Shown: positions 53,029 through 60,614 of the stretch, piece after piece
How positions within the stretch are numbered: position 1 is the first letter of the stretch
Layout of the letters: each line of letters starts with the position of its first letter
Source of the DNA: Magnetococcales bacterium DCbin2
GTDB taxonomy: Bacteria > Pseudomonadota > Magnetococcia > Magnetococcales > UBA8363
Direction: 5' to 3'
Assembly: GCA_002753615.1 (NCBI GenBank)
Contig: PEAO01000005.1
Span: 1 to 60,614 of the forward strand
Length of the DNA: 60,614 nucleotides
The notes under the pieces: generated by a model
What the model saw: only the letters and a program-made list of their open reading frames with translations
Told to the model about the DNA's origin: nothing
Databases searched by the model: none
Program-made: the position numbers and the translations under genes

Positions 53029-53224
53029 CCGTCTTACCCTCCGTGGGTTGGTTGATTTGTGTACAAAATATCCTGTTGTCACTCGCAAAAAAACAGACAG
53101 GGATGAACGCTCCTGCGCCTTCCCCGATGAGACCTCAAACACATCCAAAATCGCTCACGCACACGTATACCATGTTGCCGGGTGTTGCACAAAGAATCGC
53201 AGTTCAATAATCCCCTTTTTTTAA

Positions 53225-53250
53225 AAAAATTGATGGCGTCATCAATTTTT
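53225..53250 (-). terminator. Terminator after the RloA-like ATPase gene
   Basis: AAAAATTGATG and CATCAATTTTT form an 11-bp stem with a 4-nt loop, followed on the minus strand by more T residues. It lies 20 nt after the ATPase stop and separates that gene from porA downstream. Confidence 0.8.
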
Positions 53251-53269
53251 CTGTCCGCCCCGGTAACCG

Positions 53270-54631
53270 TTACCCTGGAACCCGACGGACCCGGTTCATC
53301 GGAATCCGGCCAAAATTTCCCTGAAGAAAAAATTGCGGCCAAGTCTGATGCGCTGCCAAAGTAATCTTCATGTCACTCAAGGGGTAGAGCCGCGATTCAT
53401 GAAGCTCATTTTTCTCCATAATCCACAATTGGTCAGGACGCATGAAACCTTGGTCCAAAAGATTGGATTTATGGGTGGTGGCAACCAACTGCGACCTCTT
53501 GGGGTTCCTGCTGGAATCATTGAATAAATCCAAAAGAAAACGGGACAATTTATAGTGCAATCCCGTCTCCATTTCATCCACCATCAACACAAAACCATTG
53601 TCGATCACATCCTTGACACAACTAGCCATGGCAAAAATCCGATTGGTCCCCTGGGACTCCATGTCCGCACTGAAAGAAACCGCATCACCCGTCGTCGGAA
53701 TCGTCCGAACAATTTTTAACTCCCGTCCTTGAAAATCAAGTCCCAACTTGGCCAAAGTTTCGGTGTCACTGGCTTTGATGGCATTGACCAAAGCCGATTT
53801 TTTCTCGTGCGAAGTCGTGACCCGACCCACCAAGTCAATCAAATCCAATTGAACGTCCGCCGAAAGCCTCTCCGACTTCTCCAGTTGCAGCGTATCAATC
53901 CCCGGATCGACAACCTGCAAAAATTTTAAAATCCACAGCATCCGTTCCGTATCTTTGGAAAACTCCAACGCTTTGTCATGCGGCACCTCATGAATCACCG
54001 GCATGACGCGCAACGTATCCTTAAACCAATTGTAAACCGATAAAACACCTTCCCAAGATTCTTTAAGCTCCGTGCGAAAATATCCCTGACACAGATGCGT
54101 CAACGCCAACCAATCCTCAGGAACATGCTCCAGCGCAAGCTTGATCCCCTTCAACCCACTGATTTCAACACGGTAACCATTGTTTTCCCGATCATGGACG
54201 CGACGAAAACCAGTGGGACTGCCTTCACCAGAATCGATAGAAAGCCATTCTTCCCATACCAATTGCCGATCCACCCGGAAGCCATAACGACAGAAACAAC
54301 CATTCACAACAATCGCCATTTCCAAGGTGCTTGGCTGCTGTCGCGACTCTGGATCCAGCAAAAAAGGGACGGCACCAATCGTACTCTCCACCGGCTTGCG
54401 ATTGGAGTTGAGTACCATGTCGCGCATGAACTGCGCCGCCTTGACCATCTGGCTCTTGCCCGACGCATTGAAACCGTAGATCAAAGCCGAATTCGCAACC
54501 CGAACAGGATTGCAGTCCAAACCTGTGTCCATCAAATTGCCAGAAAGACCTTCAAACCCCGTGGCTGCCATTTCAAGGCGCTGCGTCTCCTTGAAGGAGC
54601 CAAAATTGGCTATCGTAAATTCAATCAGCAT
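53270..54631 (-). CDS. AAA15/RloA-like ABC-type ATPase
   Basis: A 453-residue SMC/ABC-fold ATPase of the type found in AbiLii/RloA proteins. The N-terminus reads MLIEFTIANFGSFKETQRLE. Walker A is YGFNASGKS (residues 53-60). The ABC signature is ESQGTNRIFAM and Walker B is FVLMVDEMETGLH near residue 350. The switch histidine is in LVATTHKSNLLDQ, and the closing QGNFGRIP is typical of these proteins. Relatives act in phage defence or tRNA restriction with a toprim-like RloB partner encoded downstream. None is present here, where a terminator and porA follow. It could act alone or be a leftover. Confidence 0.82.
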   Translation of the reverse strand: MLIEFTIANFGSFKETQRLEMAATGFEGLSGNLMDTGLDCNPVRVANSALIYGFNASGKSQMVKAAQFMRDMVLNSNRKPVESTIGAVPFLLDPESRQQPSTLEMAIVVNGCFCRYGFRVDRQLVWEEWLSIDSGEGSPTGFRRVHDRENNGYRVEISGLKGIKLALEHVPEDWLALTHLCQGYFRTELKESWEGVLSVYNWFKDTLRVMPVIHEVPHDKALEFSKDTERMLWILKFLQVVDPGIDTLQLEKSERLSADVQLDLIDLVGRVTTSHEKKSALVNAIKASDTETLAKLGLDFQGRELKIVRTIPTTGDAVSFSADMESQGTNRIFAMASCVKDVIDNGFVLMVDEMETGLHYKLSRFLLDLFNDSSRNPKRSQLVATTHKSNLLDQGFMRPDQLWIMEKNELHESRLYPLSDMKITLAAHQTWPQFFLQGNFGRIPMNRVRRVPG

Positions 54632-54841
54632 TGCTCAACCCCCAAATGATTTCCAATGCACCATTGCAACGGCCTGATCATTTTTTTCGAGAATGTTCAA
54701 GATTCATTCTGGAACTATCCACCATTTCAATATGGAAACCCGAAGAATACCTGACGAACATCAAGAATGTCACCCCCCCAAAAAAAATAAACAATTAAAA
54801 CAATAAAAACATTCAAGTTAAACGATACACGCCCATTGCAA

Positions 54842-55438
54842 TCAATACTGCCGACGCCCCTCCATCGCCTGAAACAGCGTCGATTCATCCAAATATTCAA
54901 GCTCCCCCCCCATGGGGAGACCATAAGCCAAACGGGTCACTCTGGCAACAAAGGGCTGCGACATCTGAGCAACATAATGGGCCGTTGCCTCACCTTCCAC
55001 CGTAGGATTGGTAGCGATCACCAATTCTTCGATCTCCCCCCCTTGCAATCGCATCCTGAGACTCTCCAGGTGCAACTGCTCCGGGCCAACGCCATTCAAG
55101 GGACTCAACCTGCCACCAAGGACATGATAAACACCACGGAAAACACCCGCCCGTTCCATGGCCATCAAGTCGGCAGGTTCTTCCAAAACACATAATAACG
55201 ACGACAACCGGTGCGGGTCCGCACACACCCAACACCGCGCCCCCTCTGCCAGATTATGGCAGCGGATGCAAAATCCCACTTTATCCCGCAGATCCTCCAA
55301 CGTGCCGATCACCTGTTGCATTTCCGAAACACCGCCACGCAGAAGATAATGAACCATCCTTTGGGCACTTTTCTTCCCAATCCCTGGAAATCGGGAAAGG
55401 ACAAGAACAGCCTTTTCTACCGATGGCAAACCTTTCAT
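54842..55438 (-). CDS. recR: Recombination mediator RecR
   Basis: RecR works with RecO (and RecF) to load RecA on gapped DNA. The 198-residue product begins with the helix-hairpin-helix RFPGIGKKSAQRMVHYLL. A four-cysteine zinc finger follows (FCIRCHNLAEGARCWVCAD), then the Toprim domain (LLCVLEEPADLMAMER, LVIATNPTVEGEATAHY). Length is normal. The order dnaX-ybaB-recR is the classical one. Confidence 0.97.
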   Translation of the reverse strand: MKGLPSVEKAVLVLSRFPGIGKKSAQRMVHYLLRGGVSEMQQVIGTLEDLRDKVGFCIRCHNLAEGARCWVCADPHRLSSLLCVLEEPADLMAMERAGVFRGVYHVLGGRLSPLNGVGPEQLHLESLRMRLQGGEIEELVIATNPTVEGEATAHYVAQMSQPFVARVTRLAYGLPMGGELEYLDESTLFQAMEGRRQY

Positions 55439-55490
55439 GGCGACGCTTCCAGTCAGACGATTCTCATGGCAATCAACGAACCCACCCTCA

Positions 55491-55814
55491 CTAGAAGGGT
55501 AAATTGAGTCCTCCAGGAAGATTCAGTCCACCCGTTATCTTAGACAAACTTTCACGAGTCAAATCTTGAACCTTCTTTTGGGCATCATTAAAAGCCGCCG
55601 CAACAATATCTTCCAACAACTCCACATCCTCCTTATTGACCACTTCGGGATCAATACGAATTTTTCTGACCTCCTGTTTTCCATCCATCGTCACTTCCAC
55701 CATCCCACCACCCGCCTGCCCAACGACGGTGGTTTCAGCCAGCTTCTCCTGGATTTTGGCCATTTCTCCCTGCATCTTCTGCGCTTGTTTCAATATATTT
55801 CCCAAATTTTTCAA
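55491..55814 (-). CDS. ybaB: YbaB/EbfC nucleoid-associated protein
   Basis: A 107-residue DNA-binding dimer found next to recR in most bacteria. It shows LKNLGNILKQAQKMQGEMAKIQE, then VEVTMDGKQEVRKIRIDPEVV and EDIVAAAFNDAQKKV. The TTG at 55814 with GGGAGA 8 nt upstream gives the usual length and start. A TTG six codons earlier directly abuts the dnaX stop. The C-terminus has a duplicated LNLPGGLNLP. Confidence 0.93.
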   Translation of the reverse strand: MKNLGNILKQAQKMQGEMAKIQEKLAETTVVGQAGGGMVEVTMDGKQEVRKIRIDPEVVNKEDVELLEDIVAAAFNDAQKKVQDLTRESLSKITGGLNLPGGLNLPF

Positions 55815-55832
55815 CGAAGTTCTCCCAGTCAA

Positions 55833-57530
55833 TTAGTGAAGGCTTCTGTGTTCCACAGGTGCAATAGAGAGGATCTCAGCATTAAAACGGGTCGTCAAAG
55901 CACGCAGGTCTGGATGGGCACGAATATCCCTTTCCAGTTGGCCCATCGCCTCCTCCTGCACCCGGCTATCCCTCTCCTGGAGGGTCTCAGGCCGACAGAC
56001 CGCCCCCGCCGCGTGAACGACAATTTCAACCTTGACATCAAACATCTGAACAATAAAATCCTCAACAGTCTTACGAATCCCCTCGGAAGTCCCAAAACAA
56101 TCATTAATCCATTGCAACGCGATACGACCCGATTGTTGATCATCGGGGCATCGAAACTCCAAGCAGGCCAGTTGGGTACTGAGCTTCATAGCAAGGGGCT
56201 TGTGTTTCACACCAACAAAAGCAATAAAACGATCCCAATCTTCGGGGAACTGGACCGTCTCTACCCTGGGAAGGCCAGACTGGCTCTGTCGCACGTGGGG
56301 ACTTTCCAACGGTGCCGCAGCGGAAACCGGTTGCGATGACGGTGGCATGGAGGGGCCTTGAGTTTCTGTAGGCATGGCACTGCCCCCCCCTGGACCCGAT
56401 TCGCTCCCCAACACCCGAATCAGCTTTTTCAGATCAGGGATGGGTGCCAGATAACAAGCACGCAAAAGAAGCATTTCCAAAGCACGCCACGGATGATCGG
56501 TGAGCCGTAACTCCTGACCTCCCTTGTTCAACACCATGTAAACCATTTGCAGATGTTCCAAAGAGATGGTCCGTACCAAGCCCTTCCAGTGATCGGTAGG
56601 GGCAACCTCTCCAGGATCATCCGCATCGGAGAGAGTTACCTTGGCCCGGACTTCTGCATGTAAGGCAGCCAGGATATCCCGAACCATACTTTCTGGCTCC
56701 ACACCGTTTTGGTAAACCAGGGTCAGGGCCGCAAGCAATTTTTTTCCGTCTCCAGTCAGCAGATGGGCGATGATCCCCAGAGTCGATTCCCGGTTGGTCA
56801 AACCAAGGAGTTGGCTGACAGTCTCGAACGCAACGGTACCACTGCCATGGGATATGACCTGATCCAGAAGCGACAAGGCGTCACGGACAGACCCTTCAGC
56901 CGCCGTAGCGACCAGTTGCAGGGCATTATTTTCAAAAGGGATGGTCTCTTGTTCCAAAATTCGGGACATGTGCGCACAGAGCGTCTCTTCGGACACCCTT
57001 TTTAGCTCATACCGTTGGCATCGGCTCAAGATCGTCGCGGGCAATTTTCGCAATTCGGTGGTTGCAAAAAGAAATTTTACATGTCCCGGTGGTTCCTCCA
57101 ATGTTTTCAAGAGCGCATTGAATGAAGGAACCGAAAGCATGTGAACTTCGTCCAAAATGAAGATGCGGAAGCGGGAATGGGTTGGGGCGTATCCCACCAT
57201 ATCCAGCAATTCCCGCATCTGTTCCACCTTGGTACGGGAAGCGGCGTCCACTTCCAAGACATCGGGATGATTGCCGGCAATAATTTCGCGACAGGATCCG
57301 CATACGCCACAAGGCTTTGAGGTTGTCCCCTGTTCGCAGTTGAGACAGAGGGCGAGAAGTCTTGCAAGGGTTGTTTTTCCGGTCCCTCGGATACCGGAAA
57401 ATAAAAATGCGTGGGAAAGACGCCCACTATCCAGGGCATGAATCAGTGCCCGAGTCACATGATCCTGGCCAATGAGAGTCTCAAAAGAGCGTGGGCGCCA
57501 GCGTCTGGCAAGAACGACATAATTGGACAT
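55833..57530 (-). CDS. dnaX: DNA polymerase III subunits gamma and tau
   Basis: The clamp-loader ATPase that assembles the replisome. The 565-residue product opens YVVLARRWRPRSFETLIGQ. Walker A is FSGIRGTGKTTLARLL. The zinc module is CLNCEQGTTSKPCGVCGSC. DEVHMLSVPSFNALLKTLEEPP covers Walker B and sensor regions, with TILSRCQRYELKR after. The C-terminal tau-like part is proline-rich (PSMPPSSQPVSAAAP) and then helical. No obvious programmed frameshift site was found by eye. The ATG at 57530 sits 14 codons inside the open frame. SRP RNA lies 8 nt upstream on the same strand, so both may share a transcript. Confidence 0.96.
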   Translation of the reverse strand: MSNYVVLARRWRPRSFETLIGQDHVTRALIHALDSGRLSHAFLFSGIRGTGKTTLARLLALCLNCEQGTTSKPCGVCGSCREIIAGNHPDVLEVDAASRTKVEQMRELLDMVGYAPTHSRFRIFILDEVHMLSVPSFNALLKTLEEPPGHVKFLFATTELRKLPATILSRCQRYELKRVSEETLCAHMSRILEQETIPFENNALQLVATAAEGSVRDALSLLDQVISHGSGTVAFETVSQLLGLTNRESTLGIIAHLLTGDGKKLLAALTLVYQNGVEPESMVRDILAALHAEVRAKVTLSDADDPGEVAPTDHWKGLVRTISLEHLQMVYMVLNKGGQELRLTDHPWRALEMLLLRACYLAPIPDLKKLIRVLGSESGPGGGSAMPTETQGPSMPPSSQPVSAAAPLESPHVRQSQSGLPRVETVQFPEDWDRFIAFVGVKHKPLAMKLSTQLACLEFRCPDDQQSGRIALQWINDCFGTSEGIRKTVEDFIVQMFDVKVEIVVHAAGAVCRPETLQERDSRVQEEAMGQLERDIRAHPDLRALTTRFNAEILSIAPVEHRSLH

Positions 57531-57538
57531 GGAATTAA

Positions 57539-57656
57539 GGGCGGCTCCGGTCAGGTTAAATACGGCACACACAAGATCCCATTACCGCTGCTACCTTCCG
57601 GTCCTGACGGGGTTCATGAGGTTGTGTTGCGTATGACCTGACCATCAACACCGCCC
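57539..57656 (-). ncRNA. ffs: Signal recognition particle RNA, small bacterial type
   Basis: Read on the minus strand, GGGCGGTGTTGATGGTCAGG at the 5' end pairs with the 3' AACCTGACCGGAGCCGCC. The apical domain has the universally conserved GTCAGGACCGGAAGGTAGCA, including the GGAA tetraloop and the AGCA internal loop that binds Ffh. About 118 nt long with no Alu domain. It lies directly upstream of dnaX. Confidence 0.95.
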
Positions 57657-57721
57657 GCGCACCTTGCAGTTTGGCAAAACGCCTACCTTGTGGGTGTTTG
57701 AGGCAATTGGTTTTTTTAAAC

Positions 57722-57812
57722 TGGCGGAGGGAGAGGGATTCGAACCCTCGGTACCCTTGTGGAGTACACACGCTTTCCAGGCGTGCACCTTCAACCGCTC
57801 GGTCATCCCTCC
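57722..57812 (-). tRNA. tRNA-Ser (GGA anticodon)
   Basis: On the minus strand GGAGGGA pairs with TCCCTCC, then discriminator G and encoded CCA. The anticodon loop CTGGAAA (GGA) sits on stem CACGC/GCGTG. The long variable arm (GTGTACTCCACAAGGGTACC) identifies a serine tRNA. 91 nt. Confidence 0.97.
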
Positions 57813-57894
57813 AGTGTTTATTGATCAACCCGGCTTGGCATCGAATGCCTATCACCAGCCCGGCGTTTCGGTCCAACGCGCTACATTAGAAAAT

Positions 57895-58416
57895 TTATCG
57901 CCGCTGTTCAAAGAAAAAACGTAACAAGGCGACAGACCATTGTGAGAAAAAGGTCGTGGACTGGCATTCCTCTTGGAGTGATTCTCTAGTAAGATCATCT
58001 TCTTCACAAGGGATTCCATGCACTTTTTCTTGAGGTAAATTTTCTTGGGAATTTTCGGTGGATTTTTCCGCGAGGAAAATCCATTGGGACAATCGTGCCG
58101 CCTCCATAGCACCAAGACACATGGGACATGGCTGCAACGAGGAGACCAACTGGCAACCTGAAAGGCGATAATTAAATTGCCGTGCCGCCCCTTGGGTCAT
58201 AGCACGCAATTCTGCGTGTCCCATGGGATTATTCGTCATCAGGACTTGGTTTCCGACTTCGCTGAGGAGCGTTCCAGAAGAGGCGCAGAGGACGGCTCCC
58301 ACGGGCACTTCGCCGCGACAACCGGCTTTGGATGCGGCCAGGATCGCCAAGCAGCTCAGGGCATCGACATGATTCAGGGGTTGAAAATATGAGTTTTTAG
58401 ATAGCATTAGACTCAC
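57895..58416 (-). CDS. tadA: tRNA-specific adenosine deaminase
   Basis: TadA deaminates the wobble adenosine of tRNA-Arg(ACG) to inosine. The 173-residue product has the zinc and proton-shuttle motif GHAELRAM (His67, Glu69) and QPCPMCLGAM (Cys97, Cys100), with GEVPVGAVL and NYRLSGCQL as family features. The C-terminal 50 residues after FLAEKST diverge from the usual TadA tail (GACGS-type region not evident), so substrate could differ. The start is GTG at 58416, overlapping the upstream stop by 4 nt. An ATG lies three codons in. Confidence 0.87.
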   Translation of the reverse strand: MSLMLSKNSYFQPLNHVDALSCLAILAASKAGCRGEVPVGAVLCASSGTLLSEVGNQVLMTNNPMGHAELRAMTQGAARQFNYRLSGCQLVSSLQPCPMCLGAMEAARLSQWIFLAEKSTENSQENLPQEKVHGIPCEEDDLTRESLQEECQSTTFFSQWSVALLRFFFEQRR

Positions 58417-58928
58417 GAATCGCCTTCGATAGATTCAGCAGGTCCAAGAAAGGTCAGGTCATAGCGTTGGTGATCCCAAGCGGTTTGCGCAGTATCGCGG
58501 GAGAAAACCCAGCTTTCGTGGAAAGGATTCCCTTTTTCATCTTGCAAGGTAATCCAAACTGCCGGGTTGACATGCCCCTCCGGTCCGTGGCGGGCAACCC
58601 CCTCGAGGATAACGAGATCGGGGACGAAAGCAATCGGGTATATCCATCCATCCCAGGGTGCTTTTATTTTTTCTCCTGTTTTAACGACCATGCGATACAC
58701 GTTGAGGGTACGTTTATCCAGGATCATAAAATGAAGCGGGGTTGCGGCACCGGAGGCGATCATTTCGCTATCGGGTCGCGCGACGATATTTGTCACATGG
58801 GGAGCCAGGGATAGGAGTCCCTTCCCCTGTTGACCCAGGGTCAGGTAGACCTTGCTGGTCTTTTGCTCGAGCAGGAAGACCGAAAGGACGAGGGTAGCGA
58901 CGATGAGGACGATCAGGAATTTGCCCAA
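58413..58928 (-). CDS. DUF2155-like exported or membrane-anchored protein
   Basis: A 171-residue protein with an N-terminal hydrophobic helix (residues 3-19, KFLIVLIVATLVLSVFL). The soluble part resembles DUF2155: LHFMILDKRTLNVYRMVVKT, GEKIKAPWDG, WITLQDEKGNPFHESWVFSR and a closing AWDHQRYDLTFLG. The function of DUF2155 is unknown. In alphaproteobacteria it is an envelope protein. The start codon is TTG and no strong ribosome site is seen, so the true start is unsure. It overlaps tadA by 4 nt. Confidence 0.65.
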   Translation of the reverse strand: MGKFLIVLIVATLVLSVFLLEQKTSKVYLTLGQQGKGLLSLAPHVTNIVARPDSEMIASGAATPLHFMILDKRTLNVYRMVVKTGEKIKAPWDGWIYPIAFVPDLVILEGVARHGPEGHVNPAVWITLQDEKGNPFHESWVFSRDTAQTAWDHQRYDLTFLGPAESIEGDS

Positions 58929-58959
58929 GGGAGAACGAACTGCGGATGAATGGTTGACT

Positions 58960-59050
58960 TGGCGGGGAGAGAGGGATTCGAACCCTCGATACCCTTTACG
59001 GATATAACACCTTAGCAGGGTGCCGCCTTCAACCGCTCGGCCATCTCCCC
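58960..59050 (-). tRNA. tRNA-Ser (GCU anticodon)
   Basis: On the minus strand GGGGAGA pairs with TCTCCCC, discriminator G and CCA are encoded. Anticodon loop CTGCTAA gives GCT. The extended variable arm (GTTATATCCGTAAAGGGTAT) confirms serine. It reads codons AGC and AGU. Confidence 0.97.
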
Positions 59051-59180
59051 AACGGACTTGATGCAGGATCTTTCCTCAATTGGTCTCAGAAGTCAATGCC
59101 CCAGAGCAAAGAATTCATTTTATTCAGAACCAACCCTTGACGGTGAGTTTTGTCTGAGGTACTAAGTTGCCCAGGCGAAT

Positions 59181-59257
<77 letters not shown>

Positions 59258-59336
59258 TTCTTGGATATTCCGGCTTGGCAAACACCCGGATCCATCTCTT
59301 TTCCGTTAAAAATTGTCGTTGAAAATAAACATTTAA

Positions 59337-59412
59337 GGGGATGTAGCTCAATTGGGAGAGCGCCTGCTTTGCAAGCAGGAGGTCGTCGGTTCGATCCCGT
59401 CCATCTCCACCA
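59337..59412 (+). tRNA. tRNA-Ala (UGC anticodon)
   Basis: GGGGATG pairs with CATCTCC, anticodon loop TTTGCAA gives TGC, T-arm contains GGTTCGATCCC, and ACCA ends the gene. It follows tRNA-Ile by 79 nt, the order used in rRNA spacers, but no 23S sequence follows. Confidence 0.97.
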
Positions 59413-59414
59413 AT

Positions 59415-59549
59415 TTAAAATCGTAGGGCATTCTCCGCTCCAATGCTACTCAATCGAGTGGCGTTTTTCATCTTCAGAAAATCCAATGAAACCAAGCGAG
59501 AACAATCTTTAACACGTTGTTCTGAGGGCAAGTCAGGTGCTTTTGCCAT
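59415..59549 (-). CDS. Possible small protein (44 aa)
   Basis: AGGAG lies 8 nt before the ATG at 59549, and the frame encodes 44 residues (MAKAPDLPSEQRVKDCSRLV, then KNATRLSSIGAENALRF). It stops 3 nt from the 3' end of tRNA-Ala on the other strand, so it may be a gene cut short at a tRNA boundary. I do not recognise it. Support is the ribosome site only. Confidence 0.35.
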   Translation of the reverse strand: MAKAPDLPSEQRVKDCSRLVSLDFLKMKNATRLSSIGAENALRF

Positions 59550-59844
59550 TTTCCATGCTCCTGTTTTCTACGAGTGATTGGGATAATATCCCAAACTTCC
59601 CATTTCCAGGAAACCCAGAGCAATACACCCAGGAAGATGCCCGATCTTCGCCAAAAATTTTGTGCCTAGCGCAGAGCGATGGCCTCCATTTGAAGATCAC
59701 AATGGACTCGTCATACCGTTTGGAAGGTGTTCAACCAGGATTTCGATTTGTTTCTTATGGCAAAGAGACTACCCTGGACTCATGATAAGTACTCAACTTT
59801 TCTAAAATTGAAAGTTCATCGGGTTTCGAGGAGGGCCAACAAAA
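59550..59844. other. Noncoding stretch before the Rpn-type gene
   Basis: I see no convincing gene. Short plus-strand frames here lack ribosome sites and look random. The last 20 bases hold the GAGGAGGG ribosome site of the next gene. Confidence 0.4.
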
Positions 59845-60614
59845 ATGAAACAACGACAGTTGATCAGCTTCGACTGGGCCTTAAAACGCCTGCTGCGCAG
59901 CAAGGCCAACTTTGAAATCCTGGAAGGGTTCCTCTCCGAACTGCTGCGCGAAGATGTGCGCATCGTCGAAATCTTGGAGAGCGAAAGCAATCAGGAAACC
60001 CGCAACGACAAATTCAATCGTGTCGATCTCAAGATCAAAAACACCCGGAATGAGATTGTCATCGTTGAATTGCAATATGAACGGGAGTGGGACTATCTAC
60101 AGCGGTTACTCTTCAGCACCGCCAAGACCATCACCGAACACATGAGCCAAGGCAAACCTTACGCCAGTGTCATCAAGGTCATCACCATCAGCATTCTCTA
60201 CTTTGATCTGGGGCATGGCAGCGATTATATCTATGTAGGCAACACCTCCTTCAAGGGATTGCACACCCAAGAAGAACTGGCTTTGGACGAAGGGCAGAAG
60301 GCACTATTTCAACGCCCGTCGGTAGCCGCTATTTTCCCAGAGCATTACTTGATCAAAGTAAGAAATTTTGATGATGTCGCCCGCGATACCCTGGACGAGT
60401 GGGTCTATTTTTTAAAAAATTCTGATATTCGTGATGATTTTACAGCTCGTGGCCTAAAGAAAGCCAAAGAAAAGCTTGATGTCCTACAATTGCCGGAGAC
60501 AGAGCGCAAGGCCTACGAACGCTATCAGGAAGAACTGCATGACCAGGCAAGCTTTGTACTCTCCACCTATGGTGCTGGTAAATGGGAAGGTGAGCAGATT
60601 GGTGAGCAGAGAGG
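59845..60614 (+). CDS. Rpn/PD-(D/E)XK transposase-like nuclease (3' end off window)
   Basis: The frame from ATG 59845 stays open to the window edge, 256 codons. GAGGAGGG lies about 10 nt upstream. The product matches the Rpn/PDDEXK_2 family of recombination-promoting nucleases and putative transposases: ISFDWALKRLLRSKANFEIL, then NRVDLKIKNTRNEIVIVELQ giving the D...ExQ-type catalytic core, and YEREWDYLQRLLFSTAKTI. SFKGLHTQEELALDEGQ is also common in this group. The C-terminal variable helical region is only partly seen (KAYERYQEELHDQASF). Such genes are mobile and often multicopy. Confidence 0.88.
   Translation, partial: MKQRQLISFDWALKRLLRSKANFEILEGFLSELLREDVRIVEILESESNQETRNDKFNRVDLKIKNTRNEIVIVELQYEREWDYLQRLLFSTAKTITEHMSQGKPYASVIKVITISILYFDLGHGSDYIYVGNTSFKGLHTQEELALDEGQKALFQRPSVAAIFPEHYLIKVRNFDDVARDTLDEWVYFLKNSDIRDDFTARGLKKAKEKLDVLQLPETERKAYERYQEELHDQASFVLSTYGAGKWEGEQIGEQR

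Overview
The window is about 60.6 kb of gene-dense bacterial chromosome of moderate GC content, from a Gram-negative organism with a lipid A outer membrane: bamA, skp, lpxA, lpxI, lpxB, fabZ and rseP are all present. A long-form purL, a small SRP RNA without an Alu domain, lpxI rather than lpxH, a pyruvate:ferredoxin oxidoreductase split into two polypeptides, a methyl-accepting chemotaxis protein and degenerate GGDEF/EAL proteins together suggest a motile proteobacterium able to live at low oxygen. My best guess is a Magnetococcales-like lineage (Magnetococcus and relatives). That is inference from gene content and remembered protein style, not a database result, and there is no rRNA gene in the window to settle it.

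Layout. 1-3275 (minus): a YmdB-type phosphoesterase, purC and the first 526 codons of purL, which runs off the left edge. 3451-6811: an LbtU-type porin, moaD and mobB, a DUF218 protein and a methyltransferase. 6824-9079: two orphan pseudopilin genes. 9308-10347: tRNA-Thr followed by a toxin-antitoxin pair and a second copy of the tRNA 3' end, which looks like a 1-kb integrated element. 10420-13772: rlmI, a SCO protein, a small exported protein and a small cysteine-rich membrane protein. 13854-17755 (minus): glycosyltransferase/GtrA, DUF6056 membrane protein and a HIT-fold nucleotidyl transferase as a tight operon. 17872-26814: aspartyl aminopeptidase, esterase, a DegT-like protein without the PLP lysine, two unrecognised genes, a degenerate GGDEF protein, an MCP and an HdeA-like protein. 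26815-28200: a degraded stretch ending in a broken tyrosine recombinase.

28261-42509 (minus) is one long co-directional run: rpsB-tsf-pyrH-frr-uppS-cdsA-dxr-rseP-bamA-skp-fabZ-lpxA-lpxI-lpxB-trx. It joins translation, pyrimidine supply, isoprenoid and phospholipid precursors, outer-membrane assembly and lipid A synthesis. lpxD, usual between skp and fabZ, is missing. Two copies of a ~300-bp palindromic repeat sit in it, between cdsA and dxr and between lpxA and lpxI, and each arm folds into a terminator-like hairpin.

42851-49108 is accessory: a coiled-coil exported protein, a strikingly AT-rich two-gene cassette (an exported protein with a PD-(D/E)XK nuclease motif plus a membrane protein) bracketed by two inverted copies of the same repeat family, an unrecognised gene and a divergent EAL protein. 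49282-53028 encodes the split PFOR (porA, porB). 53270-54631 is a lone RloA-like ATPase. 54842-59412 returns to housekeeping: recR, ybaB, dnaX, SRP RNA, tRNA-Ser(GGA), tadA, a DUF2155-like protein, tRNA-Ser(GCT), tRNA-Ile and tRNA-Ala. The window ends inside an Rpn/PD-(D/E)XK transposase-like gene.

The most interesting points are the repeat family and its placement in an essential operon, the AT-rich nuclease/membrane cassette it brackets, a recurrent GC-rich element just after stop codons, the minimal tRNA-Thr-integrated toxin-antitoxin island, and a DegT-fold protein without its catalytic lysine.
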